Assembly: GCF_028291725.1 (NCBI RefSeq)
Contig: NZ_JAQGNT010000036.1
Span: forward strand, 1 to 64,000
DNA length: 64,000 nucleotides
Direction of reading: 5' to 3'
Source: Hydrocarboniphaga sp.
GTDB taxonomy: Bacteria; Pseudomonadota; Gammaproteobacteria; Nevskiales; Nevskiaceae
Part shown: positions 44,062 to 53,038 of the stretch, piece by piece
Position numbering within the stretch: the stretch's first letter is position 1
Layout: the number at the start of each line of letters is the position of its first letter
Notes under the pieces: model-generated
Databases searched by the model: none
What the model saw: only the letters and a program-made list of their open reading frames with translations
Told to the model about the DNA's origin: nothing
Position numbers and translations under genes: made by a program

Positions 44062-47000
44062 AGCGCCGGCCGAGATCGCGGAGGGCGCGCCGCTTTCGCA
44101 GCTGCGGCGCTGGGTTGCGGATCTCTCGCTGCTCGCCAAGTTCCGGCTGATCATCTTCGCGCTGCTGATCCTGTTCGTCTGCGCCGGTCTCGCGTTCCTG
44201 ATGGTGCAACAGCGCGAAACCGTTGCGCGGCGCTGGACGGTACACACCTACCAGGCGCTGTGGACCGCGGAGCGCGCGGAAACCGCGCTGCTCAACATGC
44301 GCCTGTCTCTGCGCGACGGGCTGCTCGGCGCCGATGCTTCGAAGATCGAGGCGTTCCAGGTCGAGAGCGATCGCTACGACGCGCTGTTCAGCGAGTTGCG
44401 CGAGCTGATGCGCGACAACCCGGTGCAGGAAGTGCGGCTCGAGCGCATCGAGAATCTGAAGCGCGACTGGGACGAAGGCTTCGTGCGTCCGAGTGTCGAG
44501 CGCCTGCGCAGCCCGGATCTGTTGCAGCAGAAGCGCAGCGCCGACGACTTGCTGGCCCTCATCAACAACGGCAGCTCGGCGCTGGGCTCGCTGCAGGGCG
44601 AGCTGACTCAGATGCGCGCCGTGGAGCACGGCTTGCTGGCGACGCGGATCGGCGTGCTGGATCGTGCAGCCGCTCTGGGCCGCGACGTCGTGCTGCTGGC
44701 GCTGCTGCTGGCGCTGATCAGCACGCTGTATGCGCTGATTGCGGCCCGCCGCCTGCTGGCCGAGCCGCTGCGCCGGCTGATCCAGCTGATTCCGGATATT
44801 TCCGCCGGCGGCCATGCCGCAGCGATTCCATATCGCTGGCGGCGCGACGAAGTCGGCGAATTCGCGCGTTCGCTGTCCGCGCTGGCCAAGCTGGTCGAAG
44901 GCCGCGCCGGCGATGACTGGGTGAAGACCCGGCTCGCCAGCCTGGCCGGCGACCTGCAGCTGGCCGACACCCATGAAGCTTTCGGCGATGCCTTGCTGCG
45001 CTCGCTGTGCCCGCCGCTGGATGCCGGTTACGGCGTCGCCTATCGCTGGGATGCGCTTGCCGGCGAGCTGCAGGCCTGCGCCAGCTACGGCGTGTCGGCC
45101 GCCGATCTATCGTCGCGAAAATTCAAGCCCGGCCAGGGTCTGGTCGGCCAATGCGTGGCCGAGAAGCGCACGCTGAGCCTGTCGCCGGTGCCGCCGACTT
45201 ATCTGAAAGTGGTCTCCGGCCTCGGCTCGATGATGCCCGACACGCTGAGCTTCGCGCCGCTGTTCTCGCGCGGCGAAATCGTCGGCGTAGTCGAGCTGGC
45301 CTCGCTCAAGCCGCCTTCGGCACTACGTGCCGAACTGCTGGCGCAGGCGCGCGCGCCGAGCGCGCTGGCCTGGCAGACGCTGGCGCGCAGCCTCAGAACC
45401 GCCGAACTGCTCGACGTCACGCGCTCGCAATCCGAAGAACTGCGCAGCTCGGAAGAGTCGCTGCGCATCCAGCAGGAAGAATTGCAGAGCAGCAACGAGG
45501 CGCTGCGCTCGCGCAGCCAGTTGCTGGAACAGCAGAGCGGCCAGCTGATCGCGTCCGAGGAAGAACTGCGCGCGCAGGCCGAGGAGCTGCGCCTGGCCAA
45601 CGAAACCCTGCGCGAACGCTCGACCGCGCTGCGCGCGCGCCAGGCCGAGCTCGAGGCCGCGCGCGGCACGCTGGAGCGCCACGCCGAGCAACTCGAGCGC
45701 GCCAGCCGCTACAAGAGCGAGTTCCTGGCCAACATGTCGCATGAGCTGCGCACGCCGCTGAACAGCCTGCTGATCCTGTCCAAAGGTCTGGCCGACAACG
45801 AGGACGGCAATCTGCAGCCCGACCAGGTGGAGAGCGCGCGCATCGTCCACGACGCCGGCCGCAACCTGCTGCAGCTGATCAACGACATTCTCGACCTGTC
45901 CAAGGTCGAGGCCGGCCGCATGCTGGTGGTGTCCGAGGACGTCGGCTTGCGCGGTTTCGCGACGCTGCAGGAGCGCAACTTCCGCCACGTTGCGCGCAGC
46001 CACGATCTCGAGTTCAAAGTCGTTATCGGTGATGACGCGCCGCAGACCGTGCGCACCGACGGCACCCGGCTGGGCCAGATCGTCGTCAACCTGCTGGCCA
46101 ACGCCTTCAAGTTCACCGAGAAGGGCAGCGTGACGCTGCATATCGGCCGGCCCGATGAAGAGTCGCTGCGCCACGCCGGCCTCGCTGGCCTGGTGCCCGG
46201 CCGCGCGATCGGCTTCAAGGTCAGTGATACCGGCATCGGCATTCCGCCGGACCGGCTGGATGCGATTTTTCAGCCCTTTGAACAGGTTGATTCCGGCACG
46301 GCGCGCCGCTTCGGCGGTACCGGCCTCGGCCTGTCGATCGCACGCGGCATGGCCGGCCTGCTCGGCGGCAGTCTGCAGGCACACAGCGCGATCGGCGTGG
46401 GCTCGAGCTTCCTGCTGATTCTGCCGGAGCGGCTCGACGTCGCGGGCGCCGCGATCGACGCCTCTGCAGCGGTGGCCGCGGAGGTGCCGACCGCGGCGGC
46501 CACGAGCCGGCCGGCCGAGCCGCTGGAACCGAGCTATGCGCAGGCGCCGGCATCCGACGAGCGCGCGGTGCTGCTGATCGTCGAGGACGATGCCTCTTTC
46601 GCGAATATCCTGGCTGGCCTGGCCGCGCGCAAATCGATACCGACCCGTGTCGTGAGCAGCGGAGCCGAGGCGCTGAAGGCCGCGGCGGAAATGCCGCTGC
46701 TCGGCGTGCTGCTCGACATCGGTCTGCCCGATATCAGCGGCTGGCAGGTACTGCAGCAGCTCAAGGCCTTGCCGGCCACGCAGCAAGTGCCGGTGCACAT
46801 CATCTCCGCGTCCGACGACCTGGATCGCGGACTGGCACTTGGCGCGGTGGGCGTGCTGACCAAGCCGGTATCACGTGAATCGGTACTCGCTGCACTGGAT
46901 CGGGTGATCGCGCCGGGCGGCGACGGGGCCGCGGCGCCGCGGCGCGTGCTGCTGGTGGACGACGATCTTGGTTCGCGCGCCGCGGTGCGCAAGCTGCTGG

Positions 47001-47722
47001 AGCCGGAAACCGCGCAGATCGAAGAGGCGCAGAACGCGTCTGAGGCGAGCACGGCGCTGCGCGCGCGCCGCTTCGACTGCCTGATTCTCGATCTGGGACT
47101 GCCCGACGTGTCCGGCCTGGACTTGCTGGACGAGCTGTCTGCGGCCGGCGTCAGCCTGCCGCCGGTGGTGGTCTACTCCGGGCGCGAACTGAGCCCGGAC
47201 GAGATGCTGCGGCTGCGCCAGTACACCGAGAGCATCGTCATCAAGGGCAGCCGCGCGCCCGAGCGTCTGCTCGACGAGGTGTCGCTGTTCCTGCACGCGC
47301 TGACGCCGCCGCGCAGCGCTGGCGCGGCGGCGCCGGCGGATGTGGTGCGCGACGTCGCCGGGCGCCACGTGCTGATCGTCGACGATGACATGCGCAACAT
47401 CTTTGCGCTGTCCAAGGCGCTGCGCACGCGCAAGCTCGAAGTGACGATGGCGCAGGACGGCTACAAGGCGCTGACCCAGCTCGACAGCAATCCCGGCATC
47501 GATCTGGTGCTGATGGACATCATGATGCCGGGCATGGACGGCTATGAGACGATCCGCCGGATTCGCGAGCGCGACCAGTGGAAGCAGCTGCCGATCATCG
47601 CGGTCACCGCCAAGGCGATGACCGGCGACCGCGAGCGCTGCCTGCAGGCCGGCGCCAACGACTACTGCGCCAAGCCGATCGATATCGATCAGCTGATGTC
47701 GCAGATCCGGGTCTGGATCTAG
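44054..47722 (+). CDS. Hybrid sensor histidine kinase with GAF and three receiver domains
   Basis: A 1222-residue membrane kinase. Two transmembrane helices (about 30-51 and 207-231) frame a ~155-residue periplasmic region. HAMP (232-290), GAF (300-455), a long coiled coil of EELR-type repeats (460-555), HisKA with H563 (NMSHELRTPLN), HATPase_c (NLLANAFKFTEKG; DTGIGIPPDR; GGTGLGLSI), then three receivers with phospho-aspartates D888, D1013 and D1155. The third receiver ends in AKPIDIDQLM. It is coupled to terB upstream and followed by a CheR gene 8 bp downstream. The stimulus is unknown. Confidence 0.93.
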   Translation: MAEAPAEIAEGAPLSQLRRWVADLSLLAKFRLIIFALLILFVCAGLAFLMVQQRETVARRWTVHTYQALWTAERAETALLNMRLSLRDGLLGADASKIEAFQVESDRYDALFSELRELMRDNPVQEVRLERIENLKRDWDEGFVRPSVERLRSPDLLQQKRSADDLLALINNGSSALGSLQGELTQMRAVEHGLLATRIGVLDRAAALGRDVVLLALLLALISTLYALIAARRLLAEPLRRLIQLIPDISAGGHAAAIPYRWRRDEVGEFARSLSALAKLVEGRAGDDWVKTRLASLAGDLQLADTHEAFGDALLRSLCPPLDAGYGVAYRWDALAGELQACASYGVSAADLSSRKFKPGQGLVGQCVAEKRTLSLSPVPPTYLKVVSGLGSMMPDTLSFAPLFSRGEIVGVVELASLKPPSALRAELLAQARAPSALAWQTLARSLRTAELLDVTRSQSEELRSSEESLRIQQEELQSSNEALRSRSQLLEQQSGQLIASEEELRAQAEELRLANETLRERSTALRARQAELEAARGTLERHAEQLERASRYKSEFLANMSHELRTPLNSLLILSKGLADNEDGNLQPDQVESARIVHDAGRNLLQLINDILDLSKVEAGRMLVVSEDVGLRGFATLQERNFRHVARSHDLEFKVVIGDDAPQTVRTDGTRLGQIVVNLLANAFKFTEKGSVTLHIGRPDEESLRHAGLAGLVPGRAIGFKVSDTGIGIPPDRLDAIFQPFEQVDSGTARRFGGTGLGLSIARGMAGLLGGSLQAHSAIGVGSSFLLILPERLDVAGAAIDASAAVAAEVPTAAATSRPAEPLEPSYAQAPASDERAVLLIVEDDASFANILAGLAARKSIPTRVVSSGAEALKAAAEMPLLGVLLDIGLPDISGWQVLQQLKALPATQQVPVHIISASDDLDRGLALGAVGVLTKPVSRESVLAALDRVIAPGGDGAAAPRRVLLVDDDLGSRAAVRKLLEPETAQIEEAQNASEASTALRARRFDCLILDLGLPDVSGLDLLDELSAAGVSLPPVVVYSGRELSPDEMLRLRQYTESIVIKGSRAPERLLDEVSLFLHALTPPRSAGAAAPADVVRDVAGRHVLIVDDDMRNIFALSKALRTRKLEVTMAQDGYKALTQLDSNPGIDLVLMDIMMPGMDGYETIRRIRERDQWKQLPIIAVTAKAMTGDRERCLQAGANDYCAKPIDIDQLMSQIRVWI

Positions 47723-47730
47723 AGCCACCG

Positions 47731-48561
47731 ATGGACCTGCAAAGCCGCCAGGACATCGAGATCGGGCTGTTCATGCAGGCGCTGAGGCTGCGCCACGGCT
47801 ACGACTTCGCCGGCTACGCCCGGGCCTCGTTCAACCGCCGCGTCCGCGCCCTGGCCGAGGCCAGCGGCGCCGCTTCGATCAGCGCGCTGACCGAGCGCCT
47901 GATCCACGACGAGCCCTTCCTTGCCGAAGTGATCGGCCGGCTGTCGGTGCCGGTGTCGGAGATGTTCCGCAACCCGCCGGTGTTCGACCTGCTGCGCCGC
48001 GAAGTGCTGCCGGTGCTGGCGAGCTATCCGCAGATCAACATCTGGCAGGCCGGCTGCGCCCACGGCGAAGAAGCCTATTCGATGGCGATCCTGCTGAAGG
48101 AAGCCGGGCTGTATGCGCGTGCGCGGATCTACGCGACCGACATCAGCGAGCTTGCGCTGGAGCGCGCGCGCGCGGGCATCTATCCGCTGCGCGAGGCCCA
48201 GCTGTTCTCGTCGAACTATCTGCAGGCCGGCGGCAGCGGCTCGCTGTCGGACTGGTACACCGCCGCCTACCAGCACATCAAGCTCGACCAGGCTCTGGCC
48301 GAGCGCATCACCTTCGCCAATCACAATCTGGCTGCCGACGGCGTTTTCGGCGAGATGCATCTGATCCTGTGCCGCAACGTGCTGATCTACTTCGGCGAGC
48401 CGCTGCAGCAGCGCGCGCTCGCACTGTTCCGCGACAGCCTGGTGCGTGGCGGTTTTCTGTGCCTGGGCGACCGCGAAAGGCCCTCGGAGCCGCGGTTTGC
48501 ACAGGATTTCGGCGCGATCGCGCCCGGCGCCAGCGTTTTTCGCCGTGTCACGGCGCGCTGA
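47731..48561 (+). CDS. CheR-type protein-glutamate methyltransferase
   Basis: A 276-residue SAM-dependent methyltransferase. The N-terminal helical domain is followed by VPVSEMFRNPPVFDLLR, the SAM-binding IWQAGCAHGEEAYSMAIL, YATDISELAL, and LILCRNVLIYF. CheR enzymes methylate chemoreceptors; no receptor gene is here, so the kinase or an unlinked partner may be the substrate. No cheB lies in the cluster. It starts 8 bp after the kinase stop. Confidence 0.92.
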   Translation: MDLQSRQDIEIGLFMQALRLRHGYDFAGYARASFNRRVRALAEASGAASISALTERLIHDEPFLAEVIGRLSVPVSEMFRNPPVFDLLRREVLPVLASYPQINIWQAGCAHGEEAYSMAILLKEAGLYARARIYATDISELALERARAGIYPLREAQLFSSNYLQAGGSGSLSDWYTAAYQHIKLDQALAERITFANHNLAADGVFGEMHLILCRNVLIYFGEPLQQRALALFRDSLVRGGFLCLGDRERPSEPRFAQDFGAIAPGASVFRRVTAR

Positions 48562-48594
48562 ATCGAAGCATCGGTCCTCACCAACAAGAACGAT

Positions 48595-49644
48595 ATGGAA
48601 GAACCAGCCAAACCGCTGCCCGCGCCGGCCCTGCCATTGCCGCGACCCAAGATCCTGGTCGTCGACGACACGCCGGCCAACCTGGTGGCGATGCGGCGCC
48701 TGCTGTCGCGTATCGATGCGGACCTGGTGATGGTGTCGTCGGGCAACGATGCGCTGGCGGCCTGTCTCGACCAGGAGTTCGCGCTGATCCTGCTCGATGT
48801 GCAGATGCCGGACATCGACGGCTTCGAAGTCGCGGGCCTGCTGTCGGACGAGGCGCGCACCGCCGATACGCCGATCATCTTCGTCACCGCCGCGTTCTCC
48901 GACGACGTCAACCGCCTGCGCGGCTACCACTTCGGCGCGGTCGACTACATCGCAAAACCCATTAACGACGTGATCCTGCAGGCCAAGGTTCGCGTGTTCC
49001 TCGATCTGTATCGCGGCCGCCAGGAGTTGCAGCGCCTGGTTGCCGAGCTTGACGGCCGCAACCGCCAGCTCGAGATCGAAGTGACTGAGCGCAAGCGCGC
49101 CGAGAAGGAAGTCCGCCATCGCGCCACTCACGACGCGCTGACCGAGCTGCCCAACCGCGCGCTGTTCATGGACCGGGTCGACCAGGCGCTGCAGCGCGCC
49201 GACCGCCAGCGCAGCCGTGTCGGCCTGCTGTACCTGGACATCGACGGCTTCAAGCCGGTCAACGACAAGCTCGGCCATCATGCCGGCGACTTGCTGCTGC
49301 AGCAGATCGCGCAGCGGCTGCGCGATGCGATCCGCAAGTCCGACACGGTCGCGCGGCTCGGTGGCGACGAGTTCGCGGTGGTGATGGAGGACGCGGTCGA
49401 AGGGCTGCCTGCGGCGCAGCAGTTCGGCGAGAAGCTGCTGGAAGTGCTGGCCGCGCCCTATGCGCTGGACCTGGGCATGGACGTGCCGGTGACGGTCAAC
49501 ATCGGTTCGAGCATCGGTGTGGCGATGTTCCCGGAACACTGCCGCGGCGCGAGCGATCGGCGCGAAGCACTGATCCGGGCCGCGGATGCGGCGATGTATG
49601 CCGCTAAGCAGAGGGGCAAGAACCGCGTTGTGCTGGCCTCGTAG
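48595..49644 (+). CDS. Response regulator with diguanylate cyclase (REC-GGDEF)
   Basis: A 349-residue receiver-cyclase that makes cyclic di-GMP. The receiver has the acidic pair in VVDDTPANL and phospho-aspartate D68 (LLDVQMPD); the GGDEF domain has GGDEF at 256-260. An inhibitory I-site RxxD (RKSD) lies five residues upstream, so product inhibition is expected. It lies 33 bp after cheR and would be the output of the upstream kinase. Its TAG stop is formed by the GTAG cap of a REP. Confidence 0.94.
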   Translation: MEEPAKPLPAPALPLPRPKILVVDDTPANLVAMRRLLSRIDADLVMVSSGNDALAACLDQEFALILLDVQMPDIDGFEVAGLLSDEARTADTPIIFVTAAFSDDVNRLRGYHFGAVDYIAKPINDVILQAKVRVFLDLYRGRQELQRLVAELDGRNRQLEIEVTERKRAEKEVRHRATHDALTELPNRALFMDRVDQALQRADRQRSRVGLLYLDIDGFKPVNDKLGHHAGDLLLQQIAQRLRDAIRKSDTVARLGGDEFAVVMEDAVEGLPAAQQFGEKLLEVLAAPYALDLGMDVPVTVNIGSSIGVAMFPEHCRGASDRREALIRAADAAMYAAKQRGKNRVVLAS

Positions 49645-49719
49645 GTTGGGGTGAGCGTTAGCGAACCCCAACATTGCGCGCGTGATCGTTGGGGTTCGCT
49701 AACGCTCACCCCAACCTAC
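49641..49719. repeat. REP-like palindrome, family 1 (copy d)
   Basis: GTAGGTTGGGGTGAGCG at the left, inverted CGCTCACCCCAACCTAC at the right. It spans the gap between the convergent cyclase and metW genes; its GTAG contains the TAG stop of the cyclase (49642-49644). Confidence 0.9.
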
Positions 49720-49726
49720 AATGGTT

Positions 49727-50347
49727 TCAGCCGCCGACTCGCCCGTGCAGCTGGTACAGCGCCACCTCCGCAAACAGGCTGGGCGCCAGCCGGATCGTCC
49801 AGCCTTCCCGATGTGCGCGATTCAGCAGTCGACGCTCATGAACCTGCCAGCCGCGCACCGCGCACAGCGCCTCGAAATCCGCGACCGTGCACAGATGGAT
49901 GTTCGGCGTGTCGTACCAGGCCGAAGACAGCGTCTTGGTCACCGGCATGCGTCCGTTCATCAGCGCCAGGCGCACGCGCCAGTGGCCGAAGTTGGGGAAG
50001 GTGACGATCGCGGTGCGGCCGACGCGCAGGATTTCCTCGATCGCCTCGTCGGGCCGCTGCAGCGCCTGCAGCGTCTGCGTCAGCAGCACGTAGTCGAACG
50101 AGCCGGTTTCGAAATCGCGCAGGCCGTCGTCGAGATCGGCCTGGATCACGTTGACGCCGCGCGCGACGCAGGCGGCGACGTTGGCCGGATCGATCTCCAG
50201 CCCGTAGCCGCGGGCGCCGCGCTGTTCCGCCAGGTGCGCGAGCAGCGCGCCGTCGCCGCAGCCCAGGTCGAGCACGCGTGCACCGGGCGTGATCCAGCCG
50301 GCGATCAGCGCCAGGTCAGGGCGCAGCTCATTGACGGCTGCATTCAT
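49727..50347 (-). CDS. metW: Methionine biosynthesis protein MetW
   Basis: A 206-residue SAM-methyltransferase-like protein with [24 protein letters not shown] and [21 protein letters not shown], the MetW signatures. It acts with MetX in homoserine acylation in many proteobacteria; the mechanism is not clear. The start overlaps the metX stop by 4 bp. Confidence 0.94.
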   Translation of the reverse strand: MNAAVNELRPDLALIAGWITPGARVLDLGCGDGALLAHLAEQRGARGYGLEIDPANVAACVARGVNVIQADLDDGLRDFETGSFDYVLLTQTLQALQRPDEAIEEILRVGRTAIVTFPNFGHWRVRLALMNGRMPVTKTLSSAWYDTPNIHLCTVADFEALCAVRGWQVHERRLLNRAHREGWTIRLAPSLFAEVALYQLHGRVGG

Positions 50348-51489
50348 GCGCCGACCTCGTCGGCGACGCGCGAAAGATAATTGCGCAGCATCCGGTGATA
50401 GTCGGGCAGGGGCATCAGAAAGTCGTCATGGCCCAGCTCGGAATCGATCAAGGCGTAACTGACGTCGCGCCCGGCATCGACCAGGCTTTTGACGATTTCA
50501 CGCGAACGCGCCGGCGAAAAACGCCAATCGCTGGAAAACGCGATCACCAGAAACCGCGCCTGCGCCTGCTGGAACGCGGTGACCAGCGAGTCGTCGTAAT
50601 CGCGCGCCGGGTCGAAATAATCCAGCGCCTTGGTCATCAGCAGATAGGTGTTGGCGTCGAAGCGGTCGACGAAGGCCTCGCCCTGGTAGCGCAGGTAGCT
50701 TTCGACTTCGAACTCGACGTCGAAGTTGAACGAGGGCTGCGGCGCCTTCAGGTCGTTGCCGAACTTGGCGCGCATCGCCGCGTCCGACAGATAGGTGATA
50801 TGGCCCAGCATCCGCGCCAGCCGCAGGCCGCGGCCCGGCACCACGCCCTGCTCGAAATAGCGGCCGCCGTGGAAATCCGGATCGGACAGGATCGCCTGCC
50901 GTGCGATCTCGTTGAACGCGATGTTCTGCGCGGAAATCTGCGGAGCCGCGGCAATCACCACCGCGTGGCGGATGCGGCGGGGCAGGTCGACCGCCCATTG
51001 CATGACCTGCATGCCGCCGAGCGAGCCGCCGATGATCGCGGCCCACTGGGCGATGCCGAGCCGGTCCGCGAGCAGGCCCTGCGAGCGCACCCAGTCGCGC
51101 ACCGTCAGCAGCGGAAAGTCCGGCCCCCAGACGCGGCCGGTTTCCGGGTCGACGGTGTTCGGGCCGGTGGAGCCGCGGCAGCCGCCGAGATTGTTCAGTG
51201 AGACCACGAAAAAACGGCTCGTGTCGATCGGCTTGCCGGGGCCGATGCAGTTGTCCCACCAGCCGGGTTTGCGCTCGTCGTCGTGATAGCCGGCGGCGTG
51301 ATGATCGCCGGACAGCGCGTGGCAGATCAGAATCGCGTTGCTGGCCTCGGCGTTGAGACTGCCGTAGGTCTCGACCATCAGCTGATGGCGCGGCAGCAGG
51401 CGGCCGCAGTCCAGAATCAGCGGCGCATCGATGTCGATCAGCTGCGGGATGACCGTGCCGACCGAGCTCTCGCTTGCGTCCGCGGACAC
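50344..51489 (-). CDS. metX: Homoserine O-acyltransferase MetX
   Basis: Alpha/beta-hydrolase-fold enzyme of 381 residues that activates homoserine for methionine synthesis. The nucleophile S156 lies in [26 protein letters not shown] and the catalytic His in [11 protein letters not shown] are clear. In gammaproteobacteria with metW, MetX is often a succinyl- rather than acetyltransferase; the sequence alone was not enough for me to decide. Starts at GTG 51489, just after the yggT stop. Confidence 0.95.
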   Translation of the reverse strand: MSADASESSVGTVIPQLIDIDAPLILDCGRLLPRHQLMVETYGSLNAEASNAILICHALSGDHHAAGYHDDERKPGWWDNCIGPGKPIDTSRFFVVSLNNLGGCRGSTGPNTVDPETGRVWGPDFPLLTVRDWVRSQGLLADRLGIAQWAAIIGGSLGGMQVMQWAVDLPRRIRHAVVIAAAPQISAQNIAFNEIARQAILSDPDFHGGRYFEQGVVPGRGLRLARMLGHITYLSDAAMRAKFGNDLKAPQPSFNFDVEFEVESYLRYQGEAFVDRFDANTYLLMTKALDYFDPARDYDDSLVTAFQQAQARFLVIAFSSDWRFSPARSREIVKSLVDAGRDVSYALIDSELGHDDFLMPLPDYHRMLRNYLSRVADEVGA

Positions 51490-51490
51490 T

Positions 51491-52054
51491 TCAGGACAGG
51501 CCGAAATAGCCGGGCAGCGGCAGCAGCATGCCGGCGACCTGCAGCAGCAGGATCGCGACCAGCGGCGACAGGTCCAGCCCGGACAGCGGCGGGATCACTT
51601 TGCGGATCGGCCGCAGCAGCGGTTCATTGATGCTGTACAGGATGTTCGCCGCCGGGTTGCTCAGGCCGGGGCCGAACCACGACAGGATCGCGTAGATGAT
51701 GATGCTGGCGGTGTAGATCGAGATGCCGAGCGAGACGATCTTCAGCGCCGAGTACCACAGCGTCGCCAGCGGGCCGATAGCGAGGTTCCACAGCGAGCCG
51801 ATGATCTGCACGTAGATCACGGCGAGGATCAGCAGCAGCAGCAGGGCCGCGACGTCGAGCTTGCGCCAGCGCGGCAGCAGGCTGGCAACCGGCGACAGCA
51901 CCGGTTGCGTGATCTTCCAGACCAGCTGCGAGATCGGGTTGTAAAAGTCCGCGCGCACCCACTGCAGCACGACGCGCAGCAGCACCGCGCCCATGTACAG
52001 GTTGAACAGCGTGTTGATCAGGTAGATCAAAGCATTGGCCGCTTGCGCGCCCAT
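51491..52054 (-). CDS. YggT family membrane protein
   Basis: A 187-residue inner-membrane protein with two YggT repeats, each with a hydrophobic pair and the motif [18 protein letters not shown] / [20 protein letters not shown]. The family is linked to osmotic shock tolerance and division-site proteins. It lies between proC and metX in one minus-strand operon (gaps of 28 and 1 bp). Confidence 0.92.
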   Translation of the reverse strand: MGAQAANALIYLINTLFNLYMGAVLLRVVLQWVRADFYNPISQLVWKITQPVLSPVASLLPRWRKLDVAALLLLLILAVIYVQIIGSLWNLAIGPLATLWYSALKIVSLGISIYTASIIIYAILSWFGPGLSNPAANILYSINEPLLRPIRKVIPPLSGLDLSPLVAILLLQVAGMLLPLPGYFGLS

Positions 52055-52082
52055 AAACAGTCTCCGTCAGGCTCGCATCAGG

Positions 52083-52916
52083 TCAAGTTTTCGCAGCAGC
52101 CAGTTCGTCGCCGAGCTGGCTGCTGCGACGCGCCGCCGCGGCCAGCGCAGCAGCGAACATGGGGCGCAAACCGGCAGATTCCAGATGCCGCAGAGCGGCC
52201 TCGGTGGTGCCGCCCCTGGAGGTTACCTGCTCGCGCAGCACGGCGACGTCGGTGTCGCCGGCGTCGACCATCTTGGCGGCGCCGACCAGAGTGCGCGCCG
52301 CGAGCTGGGCCGCGACTGCCGGCGACAGGCCGAGCTGCTCGCCGGCCTCGCGCATCGCCTCGACCAGCAGGAAGAAATAGGCCGGCCCCGAACCGCTGAC
52401 CGCGGTCACCGCGTCCAGATCCGATTCCTGCTCGACCCAGCAGGTCTGGCCAGCGGCATCGAGAATCGTCTGGGCCAGATCGCGCGCCGACGGCGGTGTT
52501 CCTGCCGGCGCGTACAGGCCGCTGATGCCGCAGCCGTACAGCGCCGGTGTGTTGGGCATGCTGCGCACCAGATGCACGCCGTCGCCGAGCGCCGCGCGCA
52601 GCGTGGCGACGCGCACGCCGGCGGCGATCGACAGCACCGTGGCGCCGGCATCGAGTCGCAGCGGTTTGACCGCCTGCACCAGCTGCTGCGGCTTGACCGC
52701 CAGCACCACCGCCGCGGCGCCGGCGACGATTTCGGCGCCAGCCGCCGCAATGCTCACGCCGAAGCGTTCGCGCAGTGCCGCGGCGCGAGCGGCATCCGGC
52801 TCGGCCACGCGCACTAGCTGCGGATCGGTGCCGGCAGCGATCAGGCCGCCGATCAGGCTGGTGGCCATGTTGCCGCCGCCGATGAAGGCCAGGGTTTGGG
52901 CAATTTGGAAAGCCAT
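52083..52916 (-). CDS. proC: Pyrroline-5-carboxylate reductase
   Basis: Last enzyme of proline synthesis (277 residues). NAD(P)H-binding IAFIGGGNMATSLIGGL type motif at the start (LAFIGGGNMATSLIGGL), VLAVKPQQL, SMPNTPALYGCGISGLY and GSGPAYFFLLVEAM are all present. The ATG at 52916 gives the standard N-terminus; the upstream ATG adds 15 residues. First gene of proC-yggT-metX-metW. Confidence 0.96.
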   Translation of the reverse strand: MAFQIAQTLAFIGGGNMATSLIGGLIAAGTDPQLVRVAEPDAARAAALRERFGVSIAAAGAEIVAGAAAVVLAVKPQQLVQAVKPLRLDAGATVLSIAAGVRVATLRAALGDGVHLVRSMPNTPALYGCGISGLYAPAGTPPSARDLAQTILDAAGQTCWVEQESDLDAVTAVSGSGPAYFFLLVEAMREAGEQLGLSPAVAAQLAARTLVGAAKMVDAGDTDVAVLREQVTSRGGTTEAALRHLESAGLRPMFAAALAAAARRSSQLGDELAAAKT

Positions 52917-53038
52917 GCGCGGAGAGAGTTTCGTCAGGGGGAGGCGAAGGGCCGCTATCATAATGAACGCCCGCCTAATCTACGAACCCGCTACGAACCC
53001 GCCTCCTGGCGCCGCCGCCCAGGCTGGGCGAGCCCTCT

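Noticed and set aside
52978-53001. Tandem CTACGAACCCG upstream of ilvA as a leader or attenuator
   Set aside because: Only two copies of an 11-mer, no leader peptide rich in branched-chain residues and no terminator hairpin was found.
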